Assembly (NCBI GenBank): GCA_011369465.1
Contig: DRQG01000024.1
Location: 1 to 61,144 of the forward strand
Origin: Caldithrix abyssi
Lineage (GTDB): Bacteria; Calditrichota; Calditrichia; Calditrichales; Calditrichaceae
Length of the DNA stretch: 61,144 nucleotides
Direction: 5' to 3'
The translations under genes were made by a program, and so were the position numbers. This document shows positions 18,818 through 26,011 of the stretch, piece by piece (within the stretch, counting starts at the first letter, position 1; each line of letters starts with the position of its first letter). The notes below the pieces were generated by a model. The model made no database searches. It saw nothing but the letters and a program-made list of their open reading frames with translations, and was not told the DNA's origin.

Positions 18818-18858
18818 CGCCGGAAAGAATAAAGAGTTTGATGTTCTCTTTTCCGGCG
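18818..18858. terminator. Hairpin terminator, probably bidirectional
   Basis: CGCCGGAAAG pairs with CTTTTCCGGCG (one bulge) around a loop of about 20 nt. It is followed by TTAAATTTTT on the plus strand and by ATTTTTA on the minus strand, so it can end both the GNAT-like gene and the opposing SDR transcript. Confidence 0.65.
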
Positions 18859-18907
18859 TTAAATTTTTAATTACGAGTCCTTTTTCTTTTGTCTTTCTTG
18901 ACGATTT

Positions 18908-18925
18908 CACGACATAAATGTCGTG
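18908..18925. repeat. 18-bp palindrome CACGACATAAATGTCGTG, copy 1
   Basis: Perfect 8+2+8 inverted repeat that abuts the stop codon of the minus-strand SDR gene. An identical copy lies at 23073-23090 just beyond the proS stop. Confidence 0.8.
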
Positions 18926-19918
18926 TTACTTCTCATTGCGTTGTTTATACCACTGCACCGTGCGTTTTACGGCCTCCTCTAAGGGGATACGCGGCTCGTA
19001 GCCCAATATCCTGCGGGCTTTTTCGATGGAGAAATAATAATCCCGCCCGCCGTTCATAATGCGGTAGCGGGTGAGCAAAGGCGGGGTTTGGATAAGGAAT
19101 AATTTGTAGAACATTTCCATCAGCCAGGCCAGAGCATAAACCAATCCGTAAGGCACGGAAAGCTTGGGGCGTTTTAGCCCCATTGCATCGGCCAGAGCGT
19201 CGGTAAACTGTTTCCAGGTAATATCCAGCCCGTCGGTGATGATGAACGGTTCATTCTTGGCCCGCTCATGAAAGCAAGCCAGCAGAATGCCCTCCACCAG
19301 ATTTTCGATATAGACCGGGCAGGTTTTGTGCCGGCCGCCGTCGATGTAGGCAATTTTACCCTGTTCCAGCGCTTCCAGATATTTATCGATAAAGGTGTGA
19401 TCGCGCGGACCGTACACATTGCCCGGACGTACGGCGGTGACTTCCATTGCGGTTTGTTCGGCAAATTCAAACAGCCATTTTTCGGCTTCTTTTTTGCTTT
19501 CGTTATAAGGAAAGATCGTATCGGCCATAGGGAAATCTTCATCCACAGCTTGCTTGTGGCCGAAGCCGTGCAATGCCACGGTGCTGATATGCACAAATCG
19601 TCTAACGCCTACCTCAGCGGCGGCGCGGGCAATATTCTGTGTGCCTTGCACATTGATGCGCCGGAAGCGTTCATACGGCCCCCAGTCCGAGGCCAGCCCG
19701 GCCACATGAACAACGATATCCACCCCTTCTAACGGCTGCCGCAAGGTCTCCGGGGCGGTGATATCGCCGTAAAACAGTTGGATATCAAGTCCTTCAATCA
19801 ACGACAGATCGGATGTTTTGCGCACCAGTCCGCGCACTTTGTGGCCTTCTTTTCGCAGCCGTTCGGCTACATGGCTGCCGATAAAACCGTTAACGCCGGT
19901 AATTAGAATAGTTTTCAT
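18926..19918 (-). CDS. Extended SDR NAD(P)-dependent reductase, candidate ceramide reductase
   Basis: 330 aa. N-terminal LITGVNGFIGSHVAERL binds the dinucleotide; HISTVALHGFG supplies the Ser/Thr and YNESKKEAEKW the catalytic Tyr-Lys pair; AVRPGNVYGPRDHTF is the next family block. A hydrophobic stretch near 255-275 (YGLVYALAWLMEMFYKLFLIQTPPLL) resembles the membrane-associated C-terminal part of 3-beta-HSD-like reductases. In Caulobacter, CerR, which reduces the 3-keto group, is an SDR of this extended type. It lies downstream of the CPBP gene by 4 nt and converges on the GNAT-like gene, so a lipid role is likely. Nucleotide-sugar epimerisation remains possible. Confidence 0.75.
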   Translation of the reverse strand: MKTILITGVNGFIGSHVAERLRKEGHKVRGLVRKTSDLSLIEGLDIQLFYGDITAPETLRQPLEGVDIVVHVAGLASDWGPYERFRRINVQGTQNIARAAAEVGVRRFVHISTVALHGFGHKQAVDEDFPMADTIFPYNESKKEAEKWLFEFAEQTAMEVTAVRPGNVYGPRDHTFIDKYLEALEQGKIAYIDGGRHKTCPVYIENLVEGILLACFHERAKNEPFIITDGLDITWKQFTDALADAMGLKRPKLSVPYGLVYALAWLMEMFYKLFLIQTPPLLTRYRIMNGGRDYYFSIEKARRILGYEPRIPLEEAVKRTVQWYKQRNEK

Positions 19919-19922
19919 AAAA

Positions 19923-20651
19923 TTACCTCAACATCACAAACACATCCGTTAATACCCCGATGGCGGCATGCAGGATAAACACATACCATATCGAACGGGT
20001 GCGCAAAGCAATGGCGCCAAACAGGATGCCGATGACGATAGAACCTAAAATTTCGCCGTCCGGTTTGCCCAAATGAATCAGGCAGGACGAGATGGTCTGG
20101 ATTAATACGGCTGGCATGGCGCCCCAGTATTTTTTTATGCCAAAGAGCAGAAAACCGCGGAAGAAAAATTCCCAGGCGATGTAATAAAAAACCACATAGG
20201 CCAATTCATACCAGAGTACCCATTCCCGGTGTTGATACAACGCTTTGGATAAAGGATATTCCGCCCGAATGTCCGGCATTCCCGCGGCGATATAAATCAG
20301 CGGGGCAACGATGAGCGGCACGGCAATTAACACAAACAGGAAACCGTAACGTTTGTCCCCCATTTGCAAACCATATTCCGCCGGGCTTTCTCTGCGGATA
20401 AATTTTATATATACCAGCGGCAAAAGAAAAGTGAGTAAAAAGAAGGAAGCAAACTGCATGATATGCGCATAAATATCTCCGGCCGCGTTATTTTGAAAAG
20501 CGGGCACAATTTTTAATAGAAAGCGGGCATTGCCGTAATACCAATACAATGTGAGCAGCAGCGGTGCGCTAATTAATAAAACATATAGATGCATATCCCG
20601 TTTCTTATATTCGAGAGCGTCCAATAAAGATTTCATGTTTACCTCGTCCAA
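19923..20651 (-). CDS. CPBP-family (Abi) intramembrane protein with a variant active-site motif
   Basis: 242 aa, about six to seven hydrophobic segments. The CPBP hallmark appears as AWEFFFRGFLLFG: the canonical EExxxR is here W-E-F-F-F-R, so the first Glu is replaced by Trp. The second motif is present as SSCLIHLGKPDGE (F/L-x2-x-H type) and the third as GILFGAIALRTRSIWYVFILHAAIG. Family members are intramembrane glutamic proteases (Rce1, MrtA-like), but many have scaffold or unknown roles. It overlaps the upstream AUR1-like gene by 13 nt and precedes the SDR by 4 nt, so all three form one operon. Confidence 0.8.
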   Translation of the reverse strand: MDEVNMKSLLDALEYKKRDMHLYVLLISAPLLLTLYWYYGNARFLLKIVPAFQNNAAGDIYAHIMQFASFFLLTFLLPLVYIKFIRRESPAEYGLQMGDKRYGFLFVLIAVPLIVAPLIYIAAGMPDIRAEYPLSKALYQHREWVLWYELAYVVFYYIAWEFFFRGFLLFGIKKYWGAMPAVLIQTISSCLIHLGKPDGEILGSIVIGILFGAIALRTRSIWYVFILHAAIGVLTDVFVMLR

Positions 20652-21595
20652 AAATGGAAATCGAATCTTTCATGGTATTTTTCGTACAGGCGGTTGCCAA
20701 ATATCCAGCTCAGTAAAGCCAGTAAAGCGCCTGCCAGCACATCAATTACATAATGATAACGTAAATAGACCAGCGATATGAGAATCCCAATCGCTACCGG
20801 TATAAAAATGAGATACATTTTTCGATGGTACTTGCGGGCAATGAGCATGGTTAGCAGTAAAATGGCCGTATGAAGGCTGGGAAAAGCATCCAGCTTGTTG
20901 GGTTCCAGGAAATTAATGGTGTTCCGGATGGGTTCCGCGAGTAAATATCCGTTTAGAGGAATGGATTGAAGATCGGCCATATAAAAACGCGGTCCCTGCG
21001 CAGGCACCAAAAAATAAATAATATATGCGCTATAATAACAAAGCATCAACACAAAAATAGCTTGTTCCACTTCTCTGTACTTCTGTTTTTTTAACATCCA
21101 CCCTATAACAATAAGCGGCATGGGAAAATAGAAGGCATATAAAACATATAAAACTTCCGTAAGCAAGGGATGAATCCAGCGTTCAAACCAAACTGTCGGA
21201 TGAACGCCTAATAAATCATAATCGATACTACTCAATAAAGCGTCGTAACGAGCGGAGCTAAAAAAAGGAATGAGCATAAAAAAAGATTCAAACATAATGA
21301 GCAAAAAAAGCACCAGTATAACCAACATAGTGATACGCTGCCAGGGCTCGTGGTTAAATCGATTGCGTAAATAAACCGAAAGCCATACCAATGACGCCAA
21401 AGCCAGATAGACCGCCAATAATTCTATACGGTATGGCGTGCGGTAGAATGCAGCGGTATACAATAGGACGACAATACCGAGAAACAGCAGATTCGTAAAA
21501 TCGAGTATGCTTAGTCTTTTTATGTAGTTTGGCATCCGTTTACCGTGTTTCGTTATCGCATGGTTAATTTTTGAAAATTCGGACGAATTTAGCAT
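20639..21595 (-). CDS. AUR1-like PAP2 (PAP2_3) membrane protein
   Basis: Up to 318 aa with about six transmembrane segments. The PAP2_3 signature is clear: PAQGPRFYMADLQ before the core, FPSLHTAILLLTML with the catalytic His, and YLRYHYVIDVLAGALLALLSW with the second His/Asp pair. PAP2_3 includes fungal AUR1 and bacterial inositol-phosphorylceramide-synthase-like proteins, which move a phospho-head group onto ceramide. The start is uncertain: the ATG at 21595 has no clear ribosome site, and an in-frame ATG at 21535 (MPNYIKRLS) is an alternative. It heads an operon with the CPBP and SDR genes beside the SPT-like gene. Dephosphorylation of a sphingoid or isoprenoid phosphate is the alternative function. 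Confidence 0.75.
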   Translation of the reverse strand: MLNSSEFSKINHAITKHGKRMPNYIKRLSILDFTNLLFLGIVVLLYTAAFYRTPYRIELLAVYLALASLVWLSVYLRNRFNHEPWQRITMLVILVLFLLIMFESFFMLIPFFSSARYDALLSSIDYDLLGVHPTVWFERWIHPLLTEVLYVLYAFYFPMPLIVIGWMLKKQKYREVEQAIFVLMLCYYSAYIIYFLVPAQGPRFYMADLQSIPLNGYLLAEPIRNTINFLEPNKLDAFPSLHTAILLLTMLIARKYHRKMYLIFIPVAIGILISLVYLRYHYVIDVLAGALLALLSWIFGNRLYEKYHERFDFHFWTR

Positions 21596-21765
21596 AAATG
21601 TAAAATCAGAGCAAACTTCTCTGCCCGCTTCGGGAGCATGATTTGCGATTCGACGAATTTAAATAACCATTTTATACCGGTTGGAGGCTATCTTGATAAA
21701 AACATGGAAGAGGAATTTAGTGATAAAAGGTCAGTTCATGATTTATGCCGTACACTTACAATAAA

Positions 21766-21797
21766 AAAATTCCATAGATTTACATCTATGGAATTTT
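21766..21797 (-). terminator. Terminator after the Cys-rich gene
   Basis: A perfect 14-bp stem (AAAATTCCATAGAT / ATCTATGGAATTTT) with a 4-nt loop. On the minus strand it runs into seven consecutive T residues. It lies about 60 nt past the stop of the Cys-rich gene at 21857. Confidence 0.75.
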
Positions 21798-21856
21798 CTC
21801 TAAATATTTCCCTGTCTTAAACAGGCAATCAATGAAAACCTGTATTAGAATGAATA

Positions 21857-22093
21857 TTAGTACTCATCCTCATTGTAATAATCTTCGTTCGTTGTAAATG
21901 CGGTAGAGTTATATTTCTTTTCCTTTTTGCAGAAATCGAAAAACTCACAATCCTGGCATTCGAAATCATCACAGGTAACCATATCCTCGCAAGTGCCGTT
22001 TAAATCGAGGGTAATGGATTCCCTATAGCATAGGGTATCGTGGTTATAATGACAATCTTCACAGCCGCATGTAAGGTTTTCAAAGTAACTCAT
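21857..22093 (-). CDS. Cys-rich small protein, DUF1540-like
   Basis: 78 aa with nine cysteines, arranged CGCEDCHYNHDTLC, GTCEDMVTC, FECQDCEFFDFC, and a strongly acidic Tyr/Asp/Glu-rich tail. The CxCxxCxYNxxxxC...C spacing resembles DUF1540 metal-binding modules, known mostly from spore formers and of unknown function. A zinc or other metal site is inferred. GGGAGG lies 7 nt before the ATG, so it should be well translated. It follows the rhomboid gene by 30 nt in the same direction and is probably in its operon. Confidence 0.7.
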   Translation of the reverse strand: MSYFENLTCGCEDCHYNHDTLCYRESITLDLNGTCEDMVTCDDFECQDCEFFDFCKKEKKYNSTAFTTNEDYYNEDEY

Positions 22094-22123
22094 ATAAAGG
22101 CCTCCCTCGAAAAACCTATTGAT

Positions 22124-22954
22124 TTAATTTAAATTTTCATCGTCATGTTCACGCAAATAGCGCGAACCTTCTTCCAGCATTTGCTTCTCTTCTTCGGTTA
22201 AATTCAAATAACCTACTTTATTAATTTTGTCCAGCAAATCATCCACAACTTTGCGGTAATACTCGGTTTTCTTATCCCCACCTTTAGTATAATGCATGTG
22301 GGAGCCGCTTTTAGTACTTGTAAATAATCCGGACAGCTGGCTTTTAATTTTATAACTCAAATGTCCATATTTCAGATATACATAACCAACCACCGCTCCA
22401 CCCAGGTGAGCTACGTGCGAAATGGTACTGGCCGTAGACCCTACAAACATCAGGAACTGAAAACCAACCAGGAAGATCATAAAATATTTGATCTTTACCG
22501 GAAATAAAAAATAGATATAAATCATACGATCCGGATAGCGCAGAGCGTAGGCTACCATTACTCCGTAAATAGCGCCCGAAGCGCCGATGGTTGGGTATGG
22601 GGAAAGAAGCGCAATAAAAAGTCCGGCTCCGATGCCCGAAATAAAATAAAACTTAAGAAATTCCCGCGTTCCCCACTCATATTCCAGTTCCGTACCGAAC
22701 ATCCACAGTATAAACATATTGAACAGAATATGCATAAAACCGCCGTGGACAAACAAATAGGTTACCAGCTGCCATATTTTGAAGCTGGAAAACACCTGAG
22801 CCGGTACCAAAGCGAAGTTCTGGCGAATAAAGAAATCCAGCCCCGGGTTAAGGAGCTGCATTAAAAACACGACCCCGTTAATAAACAGTAAGTTTTTTAT
22901 GGCCGGCGGTATTGCCCCGCCCGGTCCGAAGCCGTATGATCGATTCTGATACAT
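22124..22954 (-). CDS. Rhomboid-family intramembrane serine protease
   Basis: 276 aa. Six transmembrane segments; the catalytic Ser is in GASGAIYG, the catalytic His in HVAHLGGAVVGY, and HGGFMHILFNMFILWMFG is the conserved TM2/L1 block. The C-terminal about 65 residues are cytoplasmic and end in DLLDKINKVGYLNLTEEEKQMLEEGSRYLRE, the small helical extension common to FCB-group rhomboids (DUF6576-like). Substrates are unknown; such proteases cleave single-pass membrane proteins. It is followed by the Cys-rich mini-protein gene. Confidence 0.9.
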   Translation of the reverse strand: MYQNRSYGFGPGGAIPPAIKNLLFINGVVFLMQLLNPGLDFFIRQNFALVPAQVFSSFKIWQLVTYLFVHGGFMHILFNMFILWMFGTELEYEWGTREFLKFYFISGIGAGLFIALLSPYPTIGASGAIYGVMVAYALRYPDRMIYIYFLFPVKIKYFMIFLVGFQFLMFVGSTASTISHVAHLGGAVVGYVYLKYGHLSYKIKSQLSGLFTSTKSGSHMHYTKGGDKKTEYYRKVVDDLLDKINKVGYLNLTEEEKQMLEEGSRYLREHDDENLN

Positions 22955-23072
22955 TAGTCGCTTCTTATATTAATTTGTTTGAGTTTTTAAATTTCAGACA
23001 GAACATAATAATGTTCATTTTTAATTTCAGGCCATTTAGGTTCTTTTGAGCAAATTATATTGAAAATATATG

Positions 23073-23090
23073 CACGACATAAATGTCGTG
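23073..23090. repeat. 18-bp palindrome CACGACATAAATGTCGTG, copy 2
   Basis: Identical to the palindrome at 18908-18925. It lies 8 nt beyond the proS stop codon, again at the 3' end of a minus-strand gene. Confidence 0.8.
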
Positions 23091-23098
23091 ATACATCT

Positions 23099-24529
23099 TT
23101 AGTACGCTTTGGCAAAAACCACTCTTCCCTGAGATTCTTTCCCGCAAACAATGCACTTACCGCTTTCTTTCTTGCGCTCAAAAGGAATGTTGCGGATAGT
23201 CGCTTTCGTTTCCTCTTTCACCCGTGTTTCACAAGCGGCGTCGCCGCACCAGTGGCTCTCAATAAATCCACCCTCACCTTCCACAATCTTCCTGAATTCC
23301 GCGTAGTCGTCCACCTGAAATGTGTTTTCTTCACGGAATTTGAGTGCGCGCTGCAGCATATCTTTCTGCATGTGCTGTAACTCATCGGTTACGGTTTGCA
23401 GGATGCCTTTACGTGCCACAAACTGCTTTTCCATGGTATCGCGCCGCACCAGAACCAGCGCATCTTTTTCCACATCGCGCGGGCCTATTTCCAAACGAAT
23501 GGGAATACCCTGCAATTCCCAATCGGCAAATTTAAAACCGGGTTTGTATTGTTCCCTATCGTCTAAAATAACTCGGTATTGTCCCTTTAGTTCCTCAAAA
23601 ACGCTTTCGGCATATTTTAGAACAGCCGTTTTTTCTTCGGCGCTGCGCCAGATAGGCACAATAACCACCGGCCGTTGAGCCAGACGAGGCGGCAAAACCA
23701 AACCGCGGTCATCACTGTGGGCCATAATAAGCGCGCCGATCAGACGGGTACTGACGCCCCAGGAGGTGGCGTACACATATTGCAGGTTGCCGTCCTGATC
23801 CTGAAATTGTACGTCAAAAGCTTTGGCAAAATTTTGCCCCAGATTATGCGACGTACCGGCCTGAAGCGCTTTACGGTCCTGCATCATGGCCTCAATGGAA
23901 TAGGTGTGTTCGGCGCCGGCAAATTTTTCCGCATCTGTTTTGCGGCCCACAATCACCGGTAAGGCCAGGTATTCCTCGGCCATCTTTTTATAAATATCCA
24001 GTATTTTCAGTGTTTCTTCTTCGGCTTCTTCATAGGTGGCATGAGCGGTGTGCCCCTCCTGCCACAGGAATTCCGAGGTGCGCAGGAACAGGCGGGTGCG
24101 CATTTCCCAGCGCAGTACGTTGGCCCACTGATTAATAAGAATGGGCAGATCCCGATAACTCATAATCCATTTCTTGTACATAGCCCAGATAATCGTCTCG
24201 GAAGTGGGCCGGATGTAAAGCGGTTCCTCCAGTTTCTGTCCGCCGCCGATGGTAACGATAGCGCATTCGGGCGAAAACCCCTCCACGTGCTCGGCTTCTT
24301 TTTGCATAAAACTTTCCGGTATAAGCAACGGAAAATAGGCATTCACATGGCCGCTTTCCTTAAACATACGATCCAGATTCTCGCGGATCATTTCCCAAAT
24401 GGCATAACCGTTGGGCCGGATTACCATCGCACCTTTAACCGGAGAATAATCGGCCAGTTTGGCCTGTAAAACAATATCTGTGTACCAGCGGGAGTAGTCG
24501 ACATGCCGGGGAGTGATCTTTTCAGCCAT
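23099..24529 (-). CDS. proS: Prolyl-tRNA synthetase, archaeal/eukaryotic-type
   Basis: 476 aa class II synthetase that charges tRNA-Pro. Motif 2 is seen around [30 protein letters not shown] and motif 3 in the [15 protein letters not shown] block; there is no bacterial editing insertion. The C-terminus carries the archaeal/eukaryotic-type zinc-binding extension (CGDAACE...[18 protein letters not shown]). The short form of ProS without an editing domain occurs in many FCB and other bacteria. It is divergent in context, with tRNA-Arg on the same strand upstream and the rhomboid gene downstream. Confidence 0.96.
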   Translation of the reverse strand: MAEKITPRHVDYSRWYTDIVLQAKLADYSPVKGAMVIRPNGYAIWEMIRENLDRMFKESGHVNAYFPLLIPESFMQKEAEHVEGFSPECAIVTIGGGQKLEEPLYIRPTSETIIWAMYKKWIMSYRDLPILINQWANVLRWEMRTRLFLRTSEFLWQEGHTAHATYEEAEEETLKILDIYKKMAEEYLALPVIVGRKTDAEKFAGAEHTYSIEAMMQDRKALQAGTSHNLGQNFAKAFDVQFQDQDGNLQYVYATSWGVSTRLIGALIMAHSDDRGLVLPPRLAQRPVVIVPIWRSAEEKTAVLKYAESVFEELKGQYRVILDDREQYKPGFKFADWELQGIPIRLEIGPRDVEKDALVLVRRDTMEKQFVARKGILQTVTDELQHMQKDMLQRALKFREENTFQVDDYAEFRKIVEGEGGFIESHWCGDAACETRVKEETKATIRNIPFERKKESGKCIVCGKESQGRVVFAKAY

Positions 24530-24581
24530 TTCAACCTCAATTTGTCTCAGTAAGCGGTGTAGCGTCCTTCATAAATTAAAA

Positions 24582-24610
24582 AGCCGCATCATTCATCGAT
24601 TTTAGCGGCT
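24582..24610 (-). terminator. Terminator between tRNA-Arg and proS
   Basis: On the minus strand AGCCGC pairs with GCGGCT around a loop of about 17 nt and is followed by TTTTTAATTT. It can end the tRNA-Arg transcript before proS. Confidence 0.55.
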
Positions 24611-24758
24611 CAATTGTTTGTAACCAAGAGAAAAACCCAATATTCAAATCCCAAATAACAAATAAATATCAATTTTGAAATGACCAATTCACTTAACTTA
24701 TATTCTGGATTTCGATATTATTTGGAATTTGTTGTATTGTTATTTGTTATTTCCCCAT

Positions 24759-24835
24759 TGGTACGCCTGGAGGGAATCGAACCCCCAACCTTTGGAACCG
24801 GAATCCAACGCTCTATCCAATTGAGCTACAGGCGC
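24759..24835 (-). tRNA. tRNA-Arg (anticodon CCG)
   Basis: 77 nt including an encoded CCA. Acceptor GCGCCTG/CAGGCGT (one G-U pair), D-arm TAGCTCAATTGGATAGAGC, anticodon stem TTGGA/TCCAA around loop TTCCGGT (anticodon CCG), and T-arm GGGGGTTCGATTCCCTC. It is preceded by AT-rich sequence and followed by the hairpin at 24582-24610. Confidence 0.95.
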
Positions 24836-25030
24836 AGTTTAAACCCAATTAAAACGGACGCAAATATATGCTTTACACAACATAATGTCAAGTGATTTCG
24901 GTTGATAAACGGTAATTCTGTGAAAAAATCATTTTGCACAATGAAAAATTTTTTTGTAATTTTAAATTTTGATCACCCATATCTGAGTTAATACCTATTC
25001 ATACTCCAATAAATGTCAAAAGGAGGTCTT

Positions 25031-25987
25031 ATGAGAAAAAGTTACCTTCCTGTGTGGCTGGGCGTTTTATTGCTTGCCATTTCCGCACCGGCAGGCACCC
25101 CTGTAATCGATGGTTCCTTTGACGGAGAGAGTGTATGGGGTACACCGGTAGCTACGGCCGATGGCGTGGCCGGATGGAGCAGCGTGAATGTGGACAAAAT
25201 CTATGTAACCTATAACGAAACCTATGCCTATTTTGCCGCGGTATTCGTTACGGACGGTTATCCGGCTGGCTGGATGCGGGTCGCTTTTGCCATAAACGTA
25301 CGTGCCGACGGCGGGTGGAACGACCCCTGGGGGCAGGCCGTGAGTTATGTTTACACACCCGACGATCAAAAGCCGGATTTTGTTCCCATTGGGCGGCTGC
25401 AGGATAACTGGGCTGAACTCAGAGAGTGGAACGGTAGTGAATGGCTGGGCGCCGGCACCAATATATTTGACACGGAAATGGAATGGGCAACAGATTACAG
25501 TTATGTGGAATGCCGTGTTTCCCGGGCCACTCTGGGCAACCCGCAAACCTGCGATGTTCAGTTTTATGTAAGCGGAGATAATGATACCGAACACGGCGTA
25601 TTCGATGCCTGTCCGGATGATCAGGTGATGCAAAGCTGGAACGACCCAACAGAACTGGATAATTACGCTCTGGATGTTCAGATAGGTTCTGTGTCTGCAA
25701 TAGATAACAACGAGCCTGTTCCGGAAAAACCTTTTTTGGCTCAGAACTATCCCAACCCGTTTAATCCTACGACAACAATCAGCTACAAGTTAACTACCGC
25801 AAGCCGCGTTAAACTAATCATGTACGATATTTTGGGGCGTACGGTAAAAACCCTTGTGGACAAGCCCCAAGCGGCCGGCCTATATAAGGTAAAGGTTGAC
25901 GCCGCCGACCTGCCCAGTGGTGTGTATTTTTACCATTTGCAAGCGGGGGCTTTTTCGTCCATGCGAAAAATGGTATTAACGCGCTAA
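25031..25987 (+). CDS. Secreted protein with type IX-type C-terminal sorting domain
   Basis: 318 aa from the ATG at 25031, chosen because AGGAGG at 25021-25026 sits 4 nt upstream (an earlier in-frame ATG at 25013 lacks one). A signal peptide (MRKSYLPVWLGVLLLAISAPAG) precedes a beta-rich domain starting PVIDGSFDG, reminiscent of CBM9/DOMON-type sugar or heme-binding modules. The C-terminal about 85 residues are the FlgD-Ig/sorting domain NYPNPFNPTTTISYKL...SGVYFYHLQAG...MRKMVLTR. It is upstream of the alpha-amylase by 24 nt and likely shares its operon. The ligand is unknown; a starch-related binding role is inferred from context. Confidence 0.8.
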   Translation: MRKSYLPVWLGVLLLAISAPAGTPVIDGSFDGESVWGTPVATADGVAGWSSVNVDKIYVTYNETYAYFAAVFVTDGYPAGWMRVAFAINVRADGGWNDPWGQAVSYVYTPDDQKPDFVPIGRLQDNWAELREWNGSEWLGAGTNIFDTEMEWATDYSYVECRVSRATLGNPQTCDVQFYVSGDNDTEHGVFDACPDDQVMQSWNDPTELDNYALDVQIGSVSAIDNNEPVPEKPFLAQNYPNPFNPTTTISYKLTTASRVKLIMYDILGRTVKTLVDKPQAAGLYKVKVDAADLPSGVYFYHLQAGAFSSMRKMVLTR

Positions 25988-26011
25988 GGCCTGAACGCTT
26001 CGAAAGTAATT

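Noticed and set aside
24530-24758. T-box leader upstream of proS
   Set aside because: The hairpin present fits a terminator for tRNA-Arg; I find no T-box consensus.
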